A stretch of 64,000 bases of DNA from positions 1-64,000 of the forward strand of contig CALAWP010000012.1 of the NCBI GenBank assembly GCA_937895345.1. The letters run 5' to 3'. The notes beneath the pieces were generated by a model. The model was given only the letters and a program-made list of their open reading frames with translations. It was not told the origin of the DNA and did not search any database. The translations under genes were made by a program, and so were the position numbers. The stretch is from an uncultured Paenibacillus sp. Lineage in GTDB: Bacteria; Bacillota; Bacilli; Paenibacillales; Paenibacillaceae. Within the stretch, counting starts at the first letter, position 1. Each line of letters starts with the position of its first letter. Of the stretch, positions 33,147 through 42,634 are shown in pieces.

Positions 33147-34154
33147 ATGCGATACCAGCGTTTTATGCCGGCGGCCGTCCTGGTGACGGCGCCGGCTGCG
33201 GCTTTAGGCATTATCGTTCTATCGGTCCTGTACGGGGCCAAAAGCATTTCCGCGGCTGCCGTATGGGAAGCCGTATTCCATTTCGATCCCGAATCGGTTG
33301 ATCATCAAATCATTCGGGCGTCCAGGCTTCCGCGAGCGGTCGGAGCTTTGCTGATCGGAGCCTTCCTCGCGGTGTCCGGCGCGCTGATGCAGGGGATGAC
33401 GCGAAACTATTTGGCTTCGCCTTCCATTATGGGCGTCTCCGACGGTTCGGCGTTTGTCGTGACCATGGGCATGATTCTGCTGCCGAATTCGCATTCGGTC
33501 AGCCTGATCGGGCTGTCCATGATCGGCTCCGCGTTCGGCGCAGCCGTCGTTTTCGGTTTGGCCCGGCTTATTCCCGACGGCCTGTCGCCGGTGAAGCTGG
33601 CCATTCTGGGTACGATCGTCGGCACCTTCCTTAGCGGGGCGTCCGCGGCGGCAGCCAGTTACTTTCAAATATCGCAAGGACTCAGCTTCTGGTATAACGC
33701 CAGGCTTCATGCGATGGATCCGGGGCTCATCAAGCTGGCCGTTCCTTTTGCGTTCGTCGGCCTCGCCATGGCGGTCGCCCTTTCCAAATCGGTTACGGCC
33801 ATGTCGCTGGGGGACGACACGGCCGCCAGCCTCGGCCAGCGGCCCGCTCTTATTCGGGCGCTCGTCATGCTCTCCGTCGTCGTCTTGACGGGCGTTTCGG
33901 TGGCGCTCGCGGGCAAGATCGCCTTCGTCGGGTTGATCGTTCCGCATATCGCCAGAATGTTGTGCGGGGTCGATTACCGTCGCGTCGTACCGGTATCCGG
34001 GGCGCTGGGCGGGTTATTTTTGGCATTATGCGACTTGCTGGCGCGCTTTGTCAATTATCCGTTCGAAACGCCGATCGGCGTGGTGACGGCCTTGTTCGGC
34101 GTGCCGTTCTTCCTCTATCTCATCAAGACGAGAGGAGGAAGCAAGCATGCCTGA
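33147..34154 (+). CDS. feuB-like: Iron-siderophore ABC permease, FecCD family (FeuB-like)
   Basis: A 335-residue permease with about ten helices. FecCD landmarks are RLPRAVGALLIGAFLAVSGA followed by LMQGMTRNYLASPSIMGVSD, and KIAFVGLIVPHIARMLCG near the C-terminus. It pairs with the next gene's product, whose start overlaps its last 8 nt. Confidence 0.93.
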   Translation: MRYQRFMPAAVLVTAPAAALGIIVLSVLYGAKSISAAAVWEAVFHFDPESVDHQIIRASRLPRAVGALLIGAFLAVSGALMQGMTRNYLASPSIMGVSDGSAFVVTMGMILLPNSHSVSLIGLSMIGSAFGAAVVFGLARLIPDGLSPVKLAILGTIVGTFLSGASAAAASYFQISQGLSFWYNARLHAMDPGLIKLAVPFAFVGLAMAVALSKSVTAMSLGDDTAASLGQRPALIRALVMLSVVVLTGVSVALAGKIAFVGLIVPHIARMLCGVDYRRVVPVSGALGGLFLALCDLLARFVNYPFETPIGVVTALFGVPFFLYLIKTRGGSKHA

Positions 34155-35175
34155 CTCGTCGCGCTTGCGGCTGGCGACGGTCGCGGCGGCGATCGTCGCC
34201 GTCATAACGGCAGGCGTCTGTCTCAGTCTGACCAGCGGCATGTTCGGGATGTCGCTTAAGGATATCGCGGCAACGCTGCTTCGGATCGATCCGGTTCGCG
34301 AGCATGATCTCGTCGTCTTCCGATTCCGCCTGCCTCGCATCGTGCTGAGCCTTCTTGTCGGCGCCGCGCTGGGCATGGCGGGAGCAGTCATACAAGGCAT
34401 TACGCGCAACGGACTCGCCGATCCGGGCATATTGGGCATTAACGCCGGAGCGGGCATGGCCGTCGTTCTGTTCATGCTTCTGTTACAAGGGGAAACGACG
34501 GTCACAGGCTGGCTGTCCGTCATGCTGATGCCGTTGTTCGGCTTGTTCGGCGGGTTGACGGCCGTCAGCCTGATCTACTGGTTTGCCAGGCATAACGGCC
34601 GGCTGGATCCGCAAAGGCTGTTGTTGTCCGGCATTGCCCTCGGTTCCGGCTTTGGGGCCGTAACGCTATACGTTTCCTTGAAAATGAACCCGAACGATTT
34701 CGAGATGGCCGCCGTTTGGCTGGCGGGCAGCATATACAGCGCCAATTGGAAATTTGTCGCGGCCATGCTGCCGTGGCTGATCGTCGTTCCTCCGGTGCTG
34801 TGGCTGAAATCGCGCGCGCTGGATTTGTTCCAATTGGGCGAGACCGGCGCGGCCGGACTGGGCGTCACCGTGGAGCGGGACAAAAACGTGCTTCTCCTGT
34901 GCAGCGTCGGTCTCGTCGGCGCCAGCGTGGCGGTGTCCGGGAGCATCGGCTTTGTCGGATTGATCGCCCCCCATATGGCAAGAAGGCTGACCGGCACGCG
35001 CCACAGCGTCATCGTGCCGGTCAGCGGACTGATCGGAGCGGCCATGGTGCTCTTTGGCGATTATATCGGCAAAACGATATTCGCCCCCGCCGAGCTGGCC
35101 GCAGGCATCGTCATATCGGTAATCGGGGTCCCGTATTTCGTTTATTTGCTGCTTCGTGCCCGAAAGCGGACGTAA
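34147..35175 (+). CDS. feuC-like: Iron-siderophore ABC permease, FecCD family (FeuC-like)
   Basis: A 342-residue FecCD permease: RLPRIVLSLLVGAALGMAGA, VIQGITRNGLADPGILGINA and GSIGFVGLIAPHMARRLTGT. It overlaps the upstream permease gene by 8 nt, starting after GAGGAAGC. No ATPase gene lies in the operon. The same absence holds in B. subtilis feuABC, which uses YusV from another locus. Confidence 0.93.
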   Translation: MPDSSRLRLATVAAAIVAVITAGVCLSLTSGMFGMSLKDIAATLLRIDPVREHDLVVFRFRLPRIVLSLLVGAALGMAGAVIQGITRNGLADPGILGINAGAGMAVVLFMLLLQGETTVTGWLSVMLMPLFGLFGGLTAVSLIYWFARHNGRLDPQRLLLSGIALGSGFGAVTLYVSLKMNPNDFEMAAVWLAGSIYSANWKFVAAMLPWLIVVPPVLWLKSRALDLFQLGETGAAGLGVTVERDKNVLLLCSVGLVGASVAVSGSIGFVGLIAPHMARRLTGTRHSVIVPVSGLIGAAMVLFGDYIGKTIFAPAELAAGIVISVIGVPYFVYLLLRARKRT

Positions 35176-35202
35176 CTTACTTGTTCCAAGAAAGGAGCGA
35201 CT

Positions 35203-36771
35203 ATGAATCGTTTACATCGGTTGTCCGTTTCGGGAAGAGAAATTGCCGTCTACTTGCCTGTCGGCTATCGGGAGGAGGGAGACCGGAAATTTCCGGTCGT
35301 GTATGCGCAGGACGGCGAAGAATTAATCGACAGCTGCATCAACCAGCTCGAGCATCTGACGGCGCAGGGCAAGCTGCCGCCGTTGATTATAGCGGGGGTC
35401 CCGCCGCATAACCGGAACGCCGAATATAAGCCTTGGCTGGCCAAGGCGCTGATGGAGGGTTATCCCGATTTCGGAGGAGAGGGGCGCACATACGTCGACG
35501 AACTGGCCGATGTCATTAAGCCGGCCGTCGACAAACGTTTCCGGACGCTGCGGGAGCCGGAGCATACGGCCGTCGCCGGAGGCTCCTTCGGAGGGCTGAT
35601 CGCCATGTTCGCCGGATATTGGAGGCCAGATGCGTTCGGCAAGCTCGGCATGCTTTCCCCGTCCCTTTGGTATGAAGGGGTAATGGCGTTTATTCGGGAG
35701 AATGGGCCTCCGCCGCACGGCCTCCGCATCTACATGTCGGTCGGGGACAGCGAGGGAATTTACAAAAATACGATACAGCGCAACATGGTCCCGTCCAATA
35801 GGAAGACGTATCGTACATGGCTGGACAAAGGATTTCCGGCGGATCGCCTGCGGCTGAACGTGAAGGAAGGCGGCACTCACGATCTTATCCATATGGGCGA
35901 GCAGTTTCCGCTTGCCTTGCAATGGCTGTTCGGGGACCAGGCCGCAGAGGCATCCCCGAACGGCCTTGGCGCCCGGGAGGCGCCGGGCTACGCGGTTCCG
36001 GGCACTTGCGCGTTCGGAATGGTTTCCAAGAACACGGGCAGATCTTATCGGCTGTTCGTCTCAATTCCGGCGGCGCCGCCGCCCGCAAACGGTTATCCGG
36101 TGCTGTATGCTTTGGACGGCAACGCGATCTTTGCCTCATTGGCCGAAGCGATGCGGCTGCAAGGGCGCAAGCCGCACGGCATCGAGCCGCAAATCGTCGT
36201 CGGCATCGGCTACGATTCGGACTCTCCGCTCGTAACCGAAGAACGGTTTCTCGACTATACGGAACCGGCTCCCGTCTCGGCGCTGCCGGCGCGGCCCGAC
36301 GGCTCCGCCTGGCCCCGGAACGGAGGCGTCGAGCATTTTATCGACATGATCGAGGAGCAAATCAAACCCGAAATCGAGCGGCGCTGGCCGATCGACCGCG
36401 GACGGCAAAGCTTGTTCGGCCATTCGCTGGGCGGATATTTTGCGTTGTACGTTATGCTGACGCGGCCGGGGGCCTATCGCAAATATATAGCCGGAAGCCC
36501 TTCCGTCTGGTGGAATTCGCACAGCTTGCTCCATCGTCTTGCCGAAGCGGAGCAACGGCTGCGGCAGGCCGGGACGGAAGCGGAGCTGCTGATCGCCGTC
36601 GGCACGGAGGAAAAGGCTTCGATGATCGAAGATGCCGAGAAGCTGTACGAGAAGCTGAAGCCCATTTTCGGGCATTCGATGCGGCTCAGCTTCCGCAAAT
36701 TTGACGGCGAAGGTCATGTATCGGTGCTGCATCCCCTGATCAGCGAAACATTAAGGTTTATTTCCCGATAG
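35203..36771 (+). CDS. Tandem-domain esterase (YbbA-like plus BesA/IroE-like) for ferric siderophore hydrolysis
   Basis: A 522-residue protein with two alpha/beta-hydrolase domains of the esterase-D class. The first (about 1-250) has the nucleophile elbow GGSFGG with Ser128, Asp182 (VGDSE) and His226 (GGTHD). The second (about 265-522) has GHSLGG with Ser408 and His505 (GEGH). In B. subtilis, ybbA ends the feu operon and the trilactone hydrolase BesA is encoded elsewhere; here both kinds of domain appear fused. It would release iron by cutting the imported siderophore. No signal peptide, so cytoplasmic. ATG 35203 follows AAAGGAG, 27 nt after the permease gene. Confidence 0.85.
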   Translation: MNRLHRLSVSGREIAVYLPVGYREEGDRKFPVVYAQDGEELIDSCINQLEHLTAQGKLPPLIIAGVPPHNRNAEYKPWLAKALMEGYPDFGGEGRTYVDELADVIKPAVDKRFRTLREPEHTAVAGGSFGGLIAMFAGYWRPDAFGKLGMLSPSLWYEGVMAFIRENGPPPHGLRIYMSVGDSEGIYKNTIQRNMVPSNRKTYRTWLDKGFPADRLRLNVKEGGTHDLIHMGEQFPLALQWLFGDQAAEASPNGLGAREAPGYAVPGTCAFGMVSKNTGRSYRLFVSIPAAPPPANGYPVLYALDGNAIFASLAEAMRLQGRKPHGIEPQIVVGIGYDSDSPLVTEERFLDYTEPAPVSALPARPDGSAWPRNGGVEHFIDMIEEQIKPEIERRWPIDRGRQSLFGHSLGGYFALYVMLTRPGAYRKYIAGSPSVWWNSHSLLHRLAEAEQRLRQAGTEAELLIAVGTEEKASMIEDAEKLYEKLKPIFGHSMRLSFRKFDGEGHVSVLHPLISETLRFISR

Positions 36772-36820
36772 AACGTTTCCATGTGCGGGCTGTAAGGCCG
36801 CATTGACTTCTTGAACGCGG

Positions 36821-38719
36821 TTACCGGTTTGAACCGGCCGGCACGGCCGCCCCGGCGCCGCTTTGCATATGCTGCCACAGCTTCCGGTAAAGGCCTTGCC
36901 CGCGCTCCAGAAGCTCCCGGTGCGTGCCTTGCTCGACTGTCTCGCCGCCCGCCATCGCGACGATCCGGTCGGCTTCCGTCACCGCCGTCAGCCGATGGGC
37001 AATGACGACCAGCGTGCGGCCGCCGCTTCTGGCCCGGCGAAGCACCGCCTCCATCACTTTGCGTTCCGTATCGACGTCCAGCGCGGAGGTCGCTTCGTCC
37101 ATAATCCAGACGGGCCGGTCCGCGAGCAGGGCGCGGGCGATCGCAAGCCGCTGCCGCTGGCCGCCGCTCAAGGAGCCTCCGTGCTCGCTGATGCGAGTGT
37201 CATAGCCGTCCGGAAGAGCGGCGATAAAGTCGTGGGCTTGCGCAAGGACGGCCGCTTCGACAAGCTCGTCATCGCCCGCGTCCGGTTTGGCCGCCAGCAA
37301 ATTGTCCCGGATCGACCCCGCAAACAGATACGGGGTTTGCGGGACATAGGAGACGTATTGACGCGCGCTTTCCGCGTTTTCCTGCGGATTGGCTCCAAAC
37401 AGCCTGACCTCGCCGGCGGAAGGGAAGAGCAAGCCGGCGCCGAGCTTGGCGGCGGTCGATTTGCCCGAGCCGCTCGGCCCGACAAAGGCGACGAATTCGC
37501 CGGGCAGTATGTGCAGCTCAAGTCTATGCAGGGCGGGAGCGACGGCCGAACCATCGTGCGGCTCTTCCGCTTCCTCGGCTTCGCCGCGCTCCTGACGCGC
37601 TCCGGCCGTATCGAGTGCCGCAGCGGCAGCGTAACGGAATTCCACGCCGTTCCAATGGATGGCGGGCGTCGTCTGCGTCGACCGGTTCTTCACAATCGCC
37701 GGCGCCGGCGGTGCGGCAGGCTCCTTGGCGGCATTCGACAGTGCCAGCATGCGTGCGGCGGAACCTTTCAGCCCTTGGGCTTCTCCCCATTGCCGCCCCA
37801 AATTATACAGCGGATTATATACTCTCCAGATCAGGATAAAGAAGGCCATCAGCGATCCCAATTGCAGCTTGCCTTGAACGGCAAGCCAAGCGACGATCAG
37901 CACCGCGCCCCAGGAAATGATCAGCGCCAGCGAATTCGTCAGCCCGTTGACGAGCTGCTGCAGCCACATGCGCCGCATGAGCAGCCGGTTCAACAAGGTG
38001 CGCTGCTCCTGAAACCGGCTCAGCATCCAGCCTTCGGCTCCGAATGCCCGCACCGTCTCCATACATTGCAGCGAGTCCTGCTGGCTTTGCCGCACGACGG
38101 CTTCCTGGTCGGCAACTTGCTGTCCGATCCGCTGCAGCTTATGGCGCAGCAAATGGCTTCCCAGCAGTCCGAGCGGCATAAGCGCCATAACGGCGAGGGC
38201 GAGCTGCCATTGCAGCGCCAGCATGTAAATGCAAGCGAGGAGCAGCATGACGATCTGGCTGCCCATTTGCTGAAACAGCAGCGGAACGATTTGCGTCGTC
38301 CGATTGGAATCGTGCAAGATCCGCTGCGTCAGGTCGGCGGTGTGGGCCGACAGCGCCTGCTCCAGCGGCAGCCTTTGGGCATGGTCCGCAAGCTCGAGCG
38401 TCACGTCCCGGTGAAGCGAGCTGATCCGGTCCTGCTTGATATAGTGGCCGAGCAATCCGACTCCGGCGATCAGGACCATGATCAGTATCGCCCGCAGCAG
38501 GAGCCACTGCACGTCCGCGGAGCGTCCTTCCTCCAGGTGATTGAAATAAACTTCCATAATCCAGGGTACCAGCATCATAATGACGGTTTCCGCCAGGCAA
38601 AAGACAAGGGCCGCTATCAGCACCCAACGTTTGGCTCCGAGACGGTTCCACAGCATCGGGACCAGCTCGCGGAAGCGGGGGACGGCCTTGTCGGCGGACG
38701 GTTCGCTCACGGATTTCAT
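36821..38719 (-). CDS. ABC exporter half-transporter
   Basis: A 632-residue membrane-ATPase half-transporter: six helices (about 30-330), then the ATPase with Walker A GPSGSGKST, signature LSGGQRQRLAIA, Walker B VWIMDEATSALD and H-loop AHRLTAV. Unusually, about 35 charged residues (AGARQERGEAEEAEEPHDG) separate the A-loop FRY and the first strand of the ATPase domain from the next. ATG 38719 follows AAAGGAGCG and overlaps the stop of the upstream gene (ATGA). The frame continues further upstream as an overlapping shadow. The substrate is unknown. Confidence 0.9.
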   Translation of the reverse strand: MKSVSEPSADKAVPRFRELVPMLWNRLGAKRWVLIAALVFCLAETVIMMLVPWIMEVYFNHLEEGRSADVQWLLLRAILIMVLIAGVGLLGHYIKQDRISSLHRDVTLELADHAQRLPLEQALSAHTADLTQRILHDSNRTTQIVPLLFQQMGSQIVMLLLACIYMLALQWQLALAVMALMPLGLLGSHLLRHKLQRIGQQVADQEAVVRQSQQDSLQCMETVRAFGAEGWMLSRFQEQRTLLNRLLMRRMWLQQLVNGLTNSLALIISWGAVLIVAWLAVQGKLQLGSLMAFFILIWRVYNPLYNLGRQWGEAQGLKGSAARMLALSNAAKEPAAPPAPAIVKNRSTQTTPAIHWNGVEFRYAAAAALDTAGARQERGEAEEAEEPHDGSAVAPALHRLELHILPGEFVAFVGPSGSGKSTAAKLGAGLLFPSAGEVRLFGANPQENAESARQYVSYVPQTPYLFAGSIRDNLLAAKPDAGDDELVEAAVLAQAHDFIAALPDGYDTRISEHGGSLSGGQRQRLAIARALLADRPVWIMDEATSALDVDTERKVMEAVLRRARSGGRTLVVIAHRLTAVTEADRIVAMAGGETVEQGTHRELLERGQGLYRKLWQHMQSGAGAAVPAGSNR

Positions 38720-40518
38720 TCGGCTTCGCTCCTTTCCTGCTCCGGCCGGTTGTCGGCCCATTCTCCGGCTTGAACGAGCTTGGCGTATTTTCCGCCTCGC
38801 TGCATCAACTCGCGATGGGATCCGGCTTCCTTCACCGTCCCGTCTTCCACGTACAAGATGCAATCCGCGTTCCGGACGGTGGAGAGCCGGTGAGCGACCG
38901 TCACGACGGTTCGTCCCGCCATCATGGCCCGCAGCGCGTCCTGCATCAGCTTTTCGTTGGCGGCATCCAGCGCCGACGTCGGTTCGTCCAGCAGCAGCAG
39001 CTTCGGATTGCGGACGTAGGCTCTGGCCAAGGCGAGTCTTTGGCGTTCTCCGCCGGACAAGCGCGCGCCGCGCTCGCCGAGACGGGTATGGTAGCCCTGC
39101 GGCAGCGCCTCGATAAAGTCGTGCGCATTCGCCAGCTTCGCCGCTTCGACCGCTTCTTCCTCGGTCGCGTCCAGCCGTCCGAGCCGTATATTGTCCATTA
39201 CGGCGGCGTCCAGAAGGGCGGCCTCCTGCGGAAGATAGGCGGTCCGCCGGCGCCACTCGTCGCCATTGCGGCCGGTCAGTTCGGCGCCGCCGAAGCGAAT
39301 GGCGCCTTCATCCGGCGCATAAAGGCCCAGCAGCAGCTTCAGCAGCGTACTCTTGCCGCTGCCGCTCGGTCCGACGACCGCTGTCATGGCGCCATGCCGG
39401 ATGACGGCCGAGAAGCCTTGCAGCACGGGCTGATCGCCGTACCGGAACGATACGCTGTCCAGGACGATATCTCCTTCCTCGGGCAGCGGCGGGGCAAGCG
39501 GCTTCGTATGCCGCGCTTCCGTCGGCTTCTCCTGCTCGTCGCTCTTCAGCAGATCGAGGACGCGGCCGGCATGGGCGATGGCATCCTGAACCCCCGTCCA
39601 CATGTTGGCGAGCTGAGCCATCGGAAACACAAGACGCTCGTAGGAGAGAATAAAGGCGGCTATGGCCCCGATTTCAAGCCGATTTTGGGAAACGAGCCAG
39701 GCTCCCATGCTGAATATATAGACCTGTCCGAACATAAAGCCGAAGAAGATGGACCAGTCGGTGACGGCTCTCAGCATATCCGTCTTAAGCCAGCGCCGGC
39801 GGGTCGTCTCAACCTCCTGCCGCCAGCGGGCGTTAAAGCTGCGGCGCAGACCGAAGCTGCGCACCACTTCCGCTCCTTGCAGCTGATCGAGCAGCGAAGC
39901 GTCGGCAGCGGCTTGCGCCTCGTTCGTCCGCTCCTGCAGGCTGCGTATCCGCTTGCCGAGCAAGTTGCTGAGCAACGGAAGGATGAGCGCGATGCCAAGC
40001 GCGCCGGCCATCAGCTCCCAGGACAGGACGGTCAAATAAATAAAAAGGAATACGATAGACAGTACGTTTTGCAGCAGCTGGGGAATTTTTTGATTGACGC
40101 CGTCCTGCGCGCTGACGGCGGAGCCGTTCAGCCGCTGCAGCTTGTCGCCCGTGTGAAGGCCGGCAAACCGGGCCAGCCGCATGACGAACAGACCGTTTAA
40201 CGCATCGCGCTGCAAATCCGCCGTCGTTCGGTTGGACAATCGCTGCATCAAATAAGCCGAGGCCAGATTCAGCGTAATTTCCGCCGCGAGCAGCCCTCCG
40301 AACCAGACGGCGACGCCCGCCAATTCGTCGCCATTCAAGCTGAAAGCCGCGTCGAACAGCCGCCGCATCGCTTCAGCCCAGCCAACGGGAACGATCGACA
40401 AGGCCAGCACGGTCAGGCTGACGAGCAGGTAGGACGCCCAATACGCCTTGGCCCGCACTGCCATTTTGAATAAGATCTCGCGGGATTTCATGGATGAAGC
40501 CGATTGACTTTGACTCAA
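38716..40518 (-). CDS. ABC exporter half-transporter
   Basis: A 600-residue half-transporter translated just before the previous one and probably its heterodimer partner. Six helices, then Walker A GPSGSGKST, signature LSGGERQRLALA, Walker B LLLLDEPTSALD and AHRLSTV. All ATPase motifs are canonical in both subunits, unlike the exporter at 19-23 kb. The TTG at 40518, seven bases after GGAGGG, is the best start; an in-frame GTG lies 17 codons upstream. Confidence 0.9.
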   Translation of the reverse strand: MSQSQSASSMKSREILFKMAVRAKAYWASYLLVSLTVLALSIVPVGWAEAMRRLFDAAFSLNGDELAGVAVWFGGLLAAEITLNLASAYLMQRLSNRTTADLQRDALNGLFVMRLARFAGLHTGDKLQRLNGSAVSAQDGVNQKIPQLLQNVLSIVFLFIYLTVLSWELMAGALGIALILPLLSNLLGKRIRSLQERTNEAQAAADASLLDQLQGAEVVRSFGLRRSFNARWRQEVETTRRRWLKTDMLRAVTDWSIFFGFMFGQVYIFSMGAWLVSQNRLEIGAIAAFILSYERLVFPMAQLANMWTGVQDAIAHAGRVLDLLKSDEQEKPTEARHTKPLAPPLPEEGDIVLDSVSFRYGDQPVLQGFSAVIRHGAMTAVVGPSGSGKSTLLKLLLGLYAPDEGAIRFGGAELTGRNGDEWRRRTAYLPQEAALLDAAVMDNIRLGRLDATEEEAVEAAKLANAHDFIEALPQGYHTRLGERGARLSGGERQRLALARAYVRNPKLLLLDEPTSALDAANEKLMQDALRAMMAGRTVVTVAHRLSTVRNADCILYVEDGTVKEAGSHRELMQRGGKYAKLVQAGEWADNRPEQERSEAE

Positions 40519-40565
40519 TGGGATCCCTCCGTCGGAAGAGTAGATGAACGGATTTCCGTCGATTA

Positions 40566-40582
40566 ACACATCATTAATGTGT
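40566..40582. promoter_or_regulatory. Inverted repeat upstream of the ABC exporter pair
   Basis: ACACAT-CATTA-ATGTGT is a perfect 6-bp dyad about 50-65 bp ahead of the exporter start, a candidate repressor operator. No clear promoter was placed next to it. Confidence 0.4.
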
Positions 40583-40656
40583 CATGAAACGGAAAATGGT
40601 TCGACCTTCCAAGGAAGGATTATGGAATCGGTCTCAAGACGGAGGGAATAACCATT

Positions 40657-41559
40657 TTATCGAATGCGCTCGCAAACGTATTGCTTCAATCGTTCCAGCT
40701 GCCCGGCTTGCCCGCGGCGATCGATGGGCAGCACCGTCCGGCCTGAACGGTAAGCTTCGGCGGCCAAGCGCAATATGTCCGCGGCGCCGTCCGGCAGCCG
40801 GTTCAGCGCCCATTCGGCGGCCTGCAGCTTGGAGACGATCGTCCGGAGCTCCTTGTACGACCAAATTCGGGCTAACGTCAGGATATCGTAAACCGGTACG
40901 GTGCTTGTACCGTCCGGATGCGTCTGGATGGCCGCCAATTCGGAAGCGCCGCCGGATATGGAGCTCCAAAAATGCTCGGCCGGAACTTTCGGGAACAGCT
41001 CTGCCGGGGGAGGGCCGTACAACGCAATGCCCGATTGCCTCGTCAAGGTAACGTGGCAGGCCAGGTCACTGTCCGTCCATACTTCTTCATGCCTCCAGAA
41101 GGAAACGTCTTGCTCCGCTGCCAGCCGTTCGAAACGGGGCCGCCAATATTCGCTGAAATGGAACTGGTGCGGAGCGGGATGCGTCCAGGCTTGCAAATCG
41201 GAAGCCAGCATCACGCTGACTTCTAGCGGCGACGGTTGCCGGTGCCAGTCCAAAAATTTGTTCATCAGTTCAAAGCATTGATGTGCGGTCAACGCATCCC
41301 GTGTGACGACCAGGAGATCGAGATCGCTTCGTCCGGGGGCGAAATCGCCAAGACATAAGGAACCGTGCGCATAGATGCCGATCAAGGAGCCGCCCCATAA
41401 CTCCAATAGTCCTGCACGAATTCGTTCCAGCTGCCTTCGGACGTCCGCCGTGCCCATGTCCGAAGGAAGGGGCTTGAGCGAAGCGCCCTGTCCGTCATGA
41501 CGGCTCGGCAGGCTGCCGGATTGCAGAGGCTCTTGGCTTGCCGGGTCGTGTTCGTTCAT
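40657..41559 (-). CDS. Aminoglycoside nucleotidyltransferase-like protein (AadA-type)
   Basis: A 300-residue protein with a nucleotidyltransferase motif, GIYAHGSLCLGDFAPGRSDL followed by DLLVV (GSx...DxD), which places the metal-binding Asp pair. The C-terminal half is helical with YDILTLARIWSYKE, as in AadA/ANT(9)-type enzymes that adenylylate spectinomycin or streptomycin. An extra N-terminal tail of about 35 polar residues precedes the domain. Whether it confers resistance cannot be told. ATG 41559 follows AGGCAGGTG. It lies divergent to a phosphotransferase-like gene. Confidence 0.75.
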   Translation of the reverse strand: MNEHDPASQEPLQSGSLPSRHDGQGASLKPLPSDMGTADVRRQLERIRAGLLELWGGSLIGIYAHGSLCLGDFAPGRSDLDLLVVTRDALTAHQCFELMNKFLDWHRQPSPLEVSVMLASDLQAWTHPAPHQFHFSEYWRPRFERLAAEQDVSFWRHEEVWTDSDLACHVTLTRQSGIALYGPPPAELFPKVPAEHFWSSISGGASELAAIQTHPDGTSTVPVYDILTLARIWSYKELRTIVSKLQAAEWALNRLPDGAADILRLAAEAYRSGRTVLPIDRRGQAGQLERLKQYVCERIR

Positions 41560-41739
41560 GTAAACACCTGCCTTTGTACGCGGATGCGGCGGCTATATGG
41601 CGTGCTGCCGGTTTCTTCCTACTGTAAAGCGGGCAGCGCGGGCGATCAAGCGCAAAGTTGGCTATAGCCGAAAATGGCCTTGCCGGATGAGCATGGAAGG
41701 GGTAGGTTAAGGATAAAGCGAAAGGGAGGGATAACGGTT

Positions 41740-42612
41740 ATGGCCAATTCGGAATTGGAAAGCTGGATCGAACGTCTCACCACGGCCGGACTGCTTCGAG
41801 AGAAGCCCGAGGTCCGGCCGATGCGCGGGACGACCGAAGGAACGGTTTATGTGCTGGCTGCGCCAGGGCAGCCGGCTTACGTGCTGAAGCTGGATGATCC
41901 GTATGCGGTGCGGGAAACGGTTCTTTTTTGGGAAAAGTGCGGACATAGTCCGCTGCTGTCCAAGCTCAGATTCAAGGACCCGGAAGACAGAGGGCTCGTG
42001 TACGACTACGTCCCGGGGACGACGCATACAGGCCGCGGGCACAAGCGGGATTGGATGAAGGCGCTGGCCGGAGGGCTGTTCAAGCTGTACGCCAAAGCGG
42101 AGGACGGCATAATCGGCTTTGCGGACGCTCCTTGCTCGTCCTGGATGGAATTCAATCGGCGGAGTCATGCTTATGCATTCGAAATGTTGGAGGAGCACCT
42201 GCCCGCGGAACATCATGCGGCGATCAGGCGGCTGCTCGACGGAGGGTTGACGGATTGGAGCTCGGAGCATATCCTTTTGCTGCACGGCGACACGGGAGTC
42301 CACAATTTTGTATTCGAGCGCGGCGCCATCCGCGGCGTCATCGATCCGTCTCCGGTGCGGGGACCGCTGGTGTACGATTTTACGTACGCTTTTTGCTCTT
42401 CTCCGGACAACCTCGATTTGGAAACGCTGCTCGAAGCCGCCCGTTCCCTGAACGGCTTGGAGATGGAGCGAGAGACGCTCATCCGGGAAACGGTCTTCCA
42501 GCTCTATTGCCGACTTGCGACTTGCAGGCTCCACCATGTACACGATTGGGACGACTATATGCGGGCATGGCCGGGATGGCTGGCCTTGCTGCCGGACGGT
42601 CCCGCCCAATAA
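41740..42612 (+). CDS. Aminoglycoside phosphotransferase (APH)-like kinase
   Basis: A 290-residue kinase-fold protein. N-lobe strands lead to PAYVLKLDDP with the likely ATP-binding Lys. The catalytic HGDTGVHNFVF (Asp and Asn) is followed by IRGVIDPSPVRGPLVYDF, where IDP carries the metal-binding Asp. This matches the APH/choline-kinase superfamily, whose members phosphorylate aminoglycosides, macrolides or other small molecules. ATG 41740 follows GGGAGGG; the frame extends upstream without a start signal. Confidence 0.8.
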   Translation: MANSELESWIERLTTAGLLREKPEVRPMRGTTEGTVYVLAAPGQPAYVLKLDDPYAVRETVLFWEKCGHSPLLSKLRFKDPEDRGLVYDYVPGTTHTGRGHKRDWMKALAGGLFKLYAKAEDGIIGFADAPCSSWMEFNRRSHAYAFEMLEEHLPAEHHAAIRRLLDGGLTDWSSEHILLLHGDTGVHNFVFERGAIRGVIDPSPVRGPLVYDFTYAFCSSPDNLDLETLLEAARSLNGLEMERETLIRETVFQLYCRLATCRLHHVHDWDDYMRAWPGWLALLPDGPAQ

Positions 42613-42634
42613 AAAAGCCGGAGCCTATGGCTCC
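42611..42634 (-). terminator. Terminator of exoA, shared with the convergent APH gene
   Basis: GGAGCC-TAT-GGCTCC dyad with six A residues on its left, which read as a U-run on the minus strand. The hairpin overlaps the last codons and stop of exoA. Confidence 0.75.

Noticed and set aside
36863..38773. 636-codon plus-strand frame opposite the second ABC exporter
   Set aside because: Antisense shadow; composition is Gln/Arg/His-rich and no motif is present.
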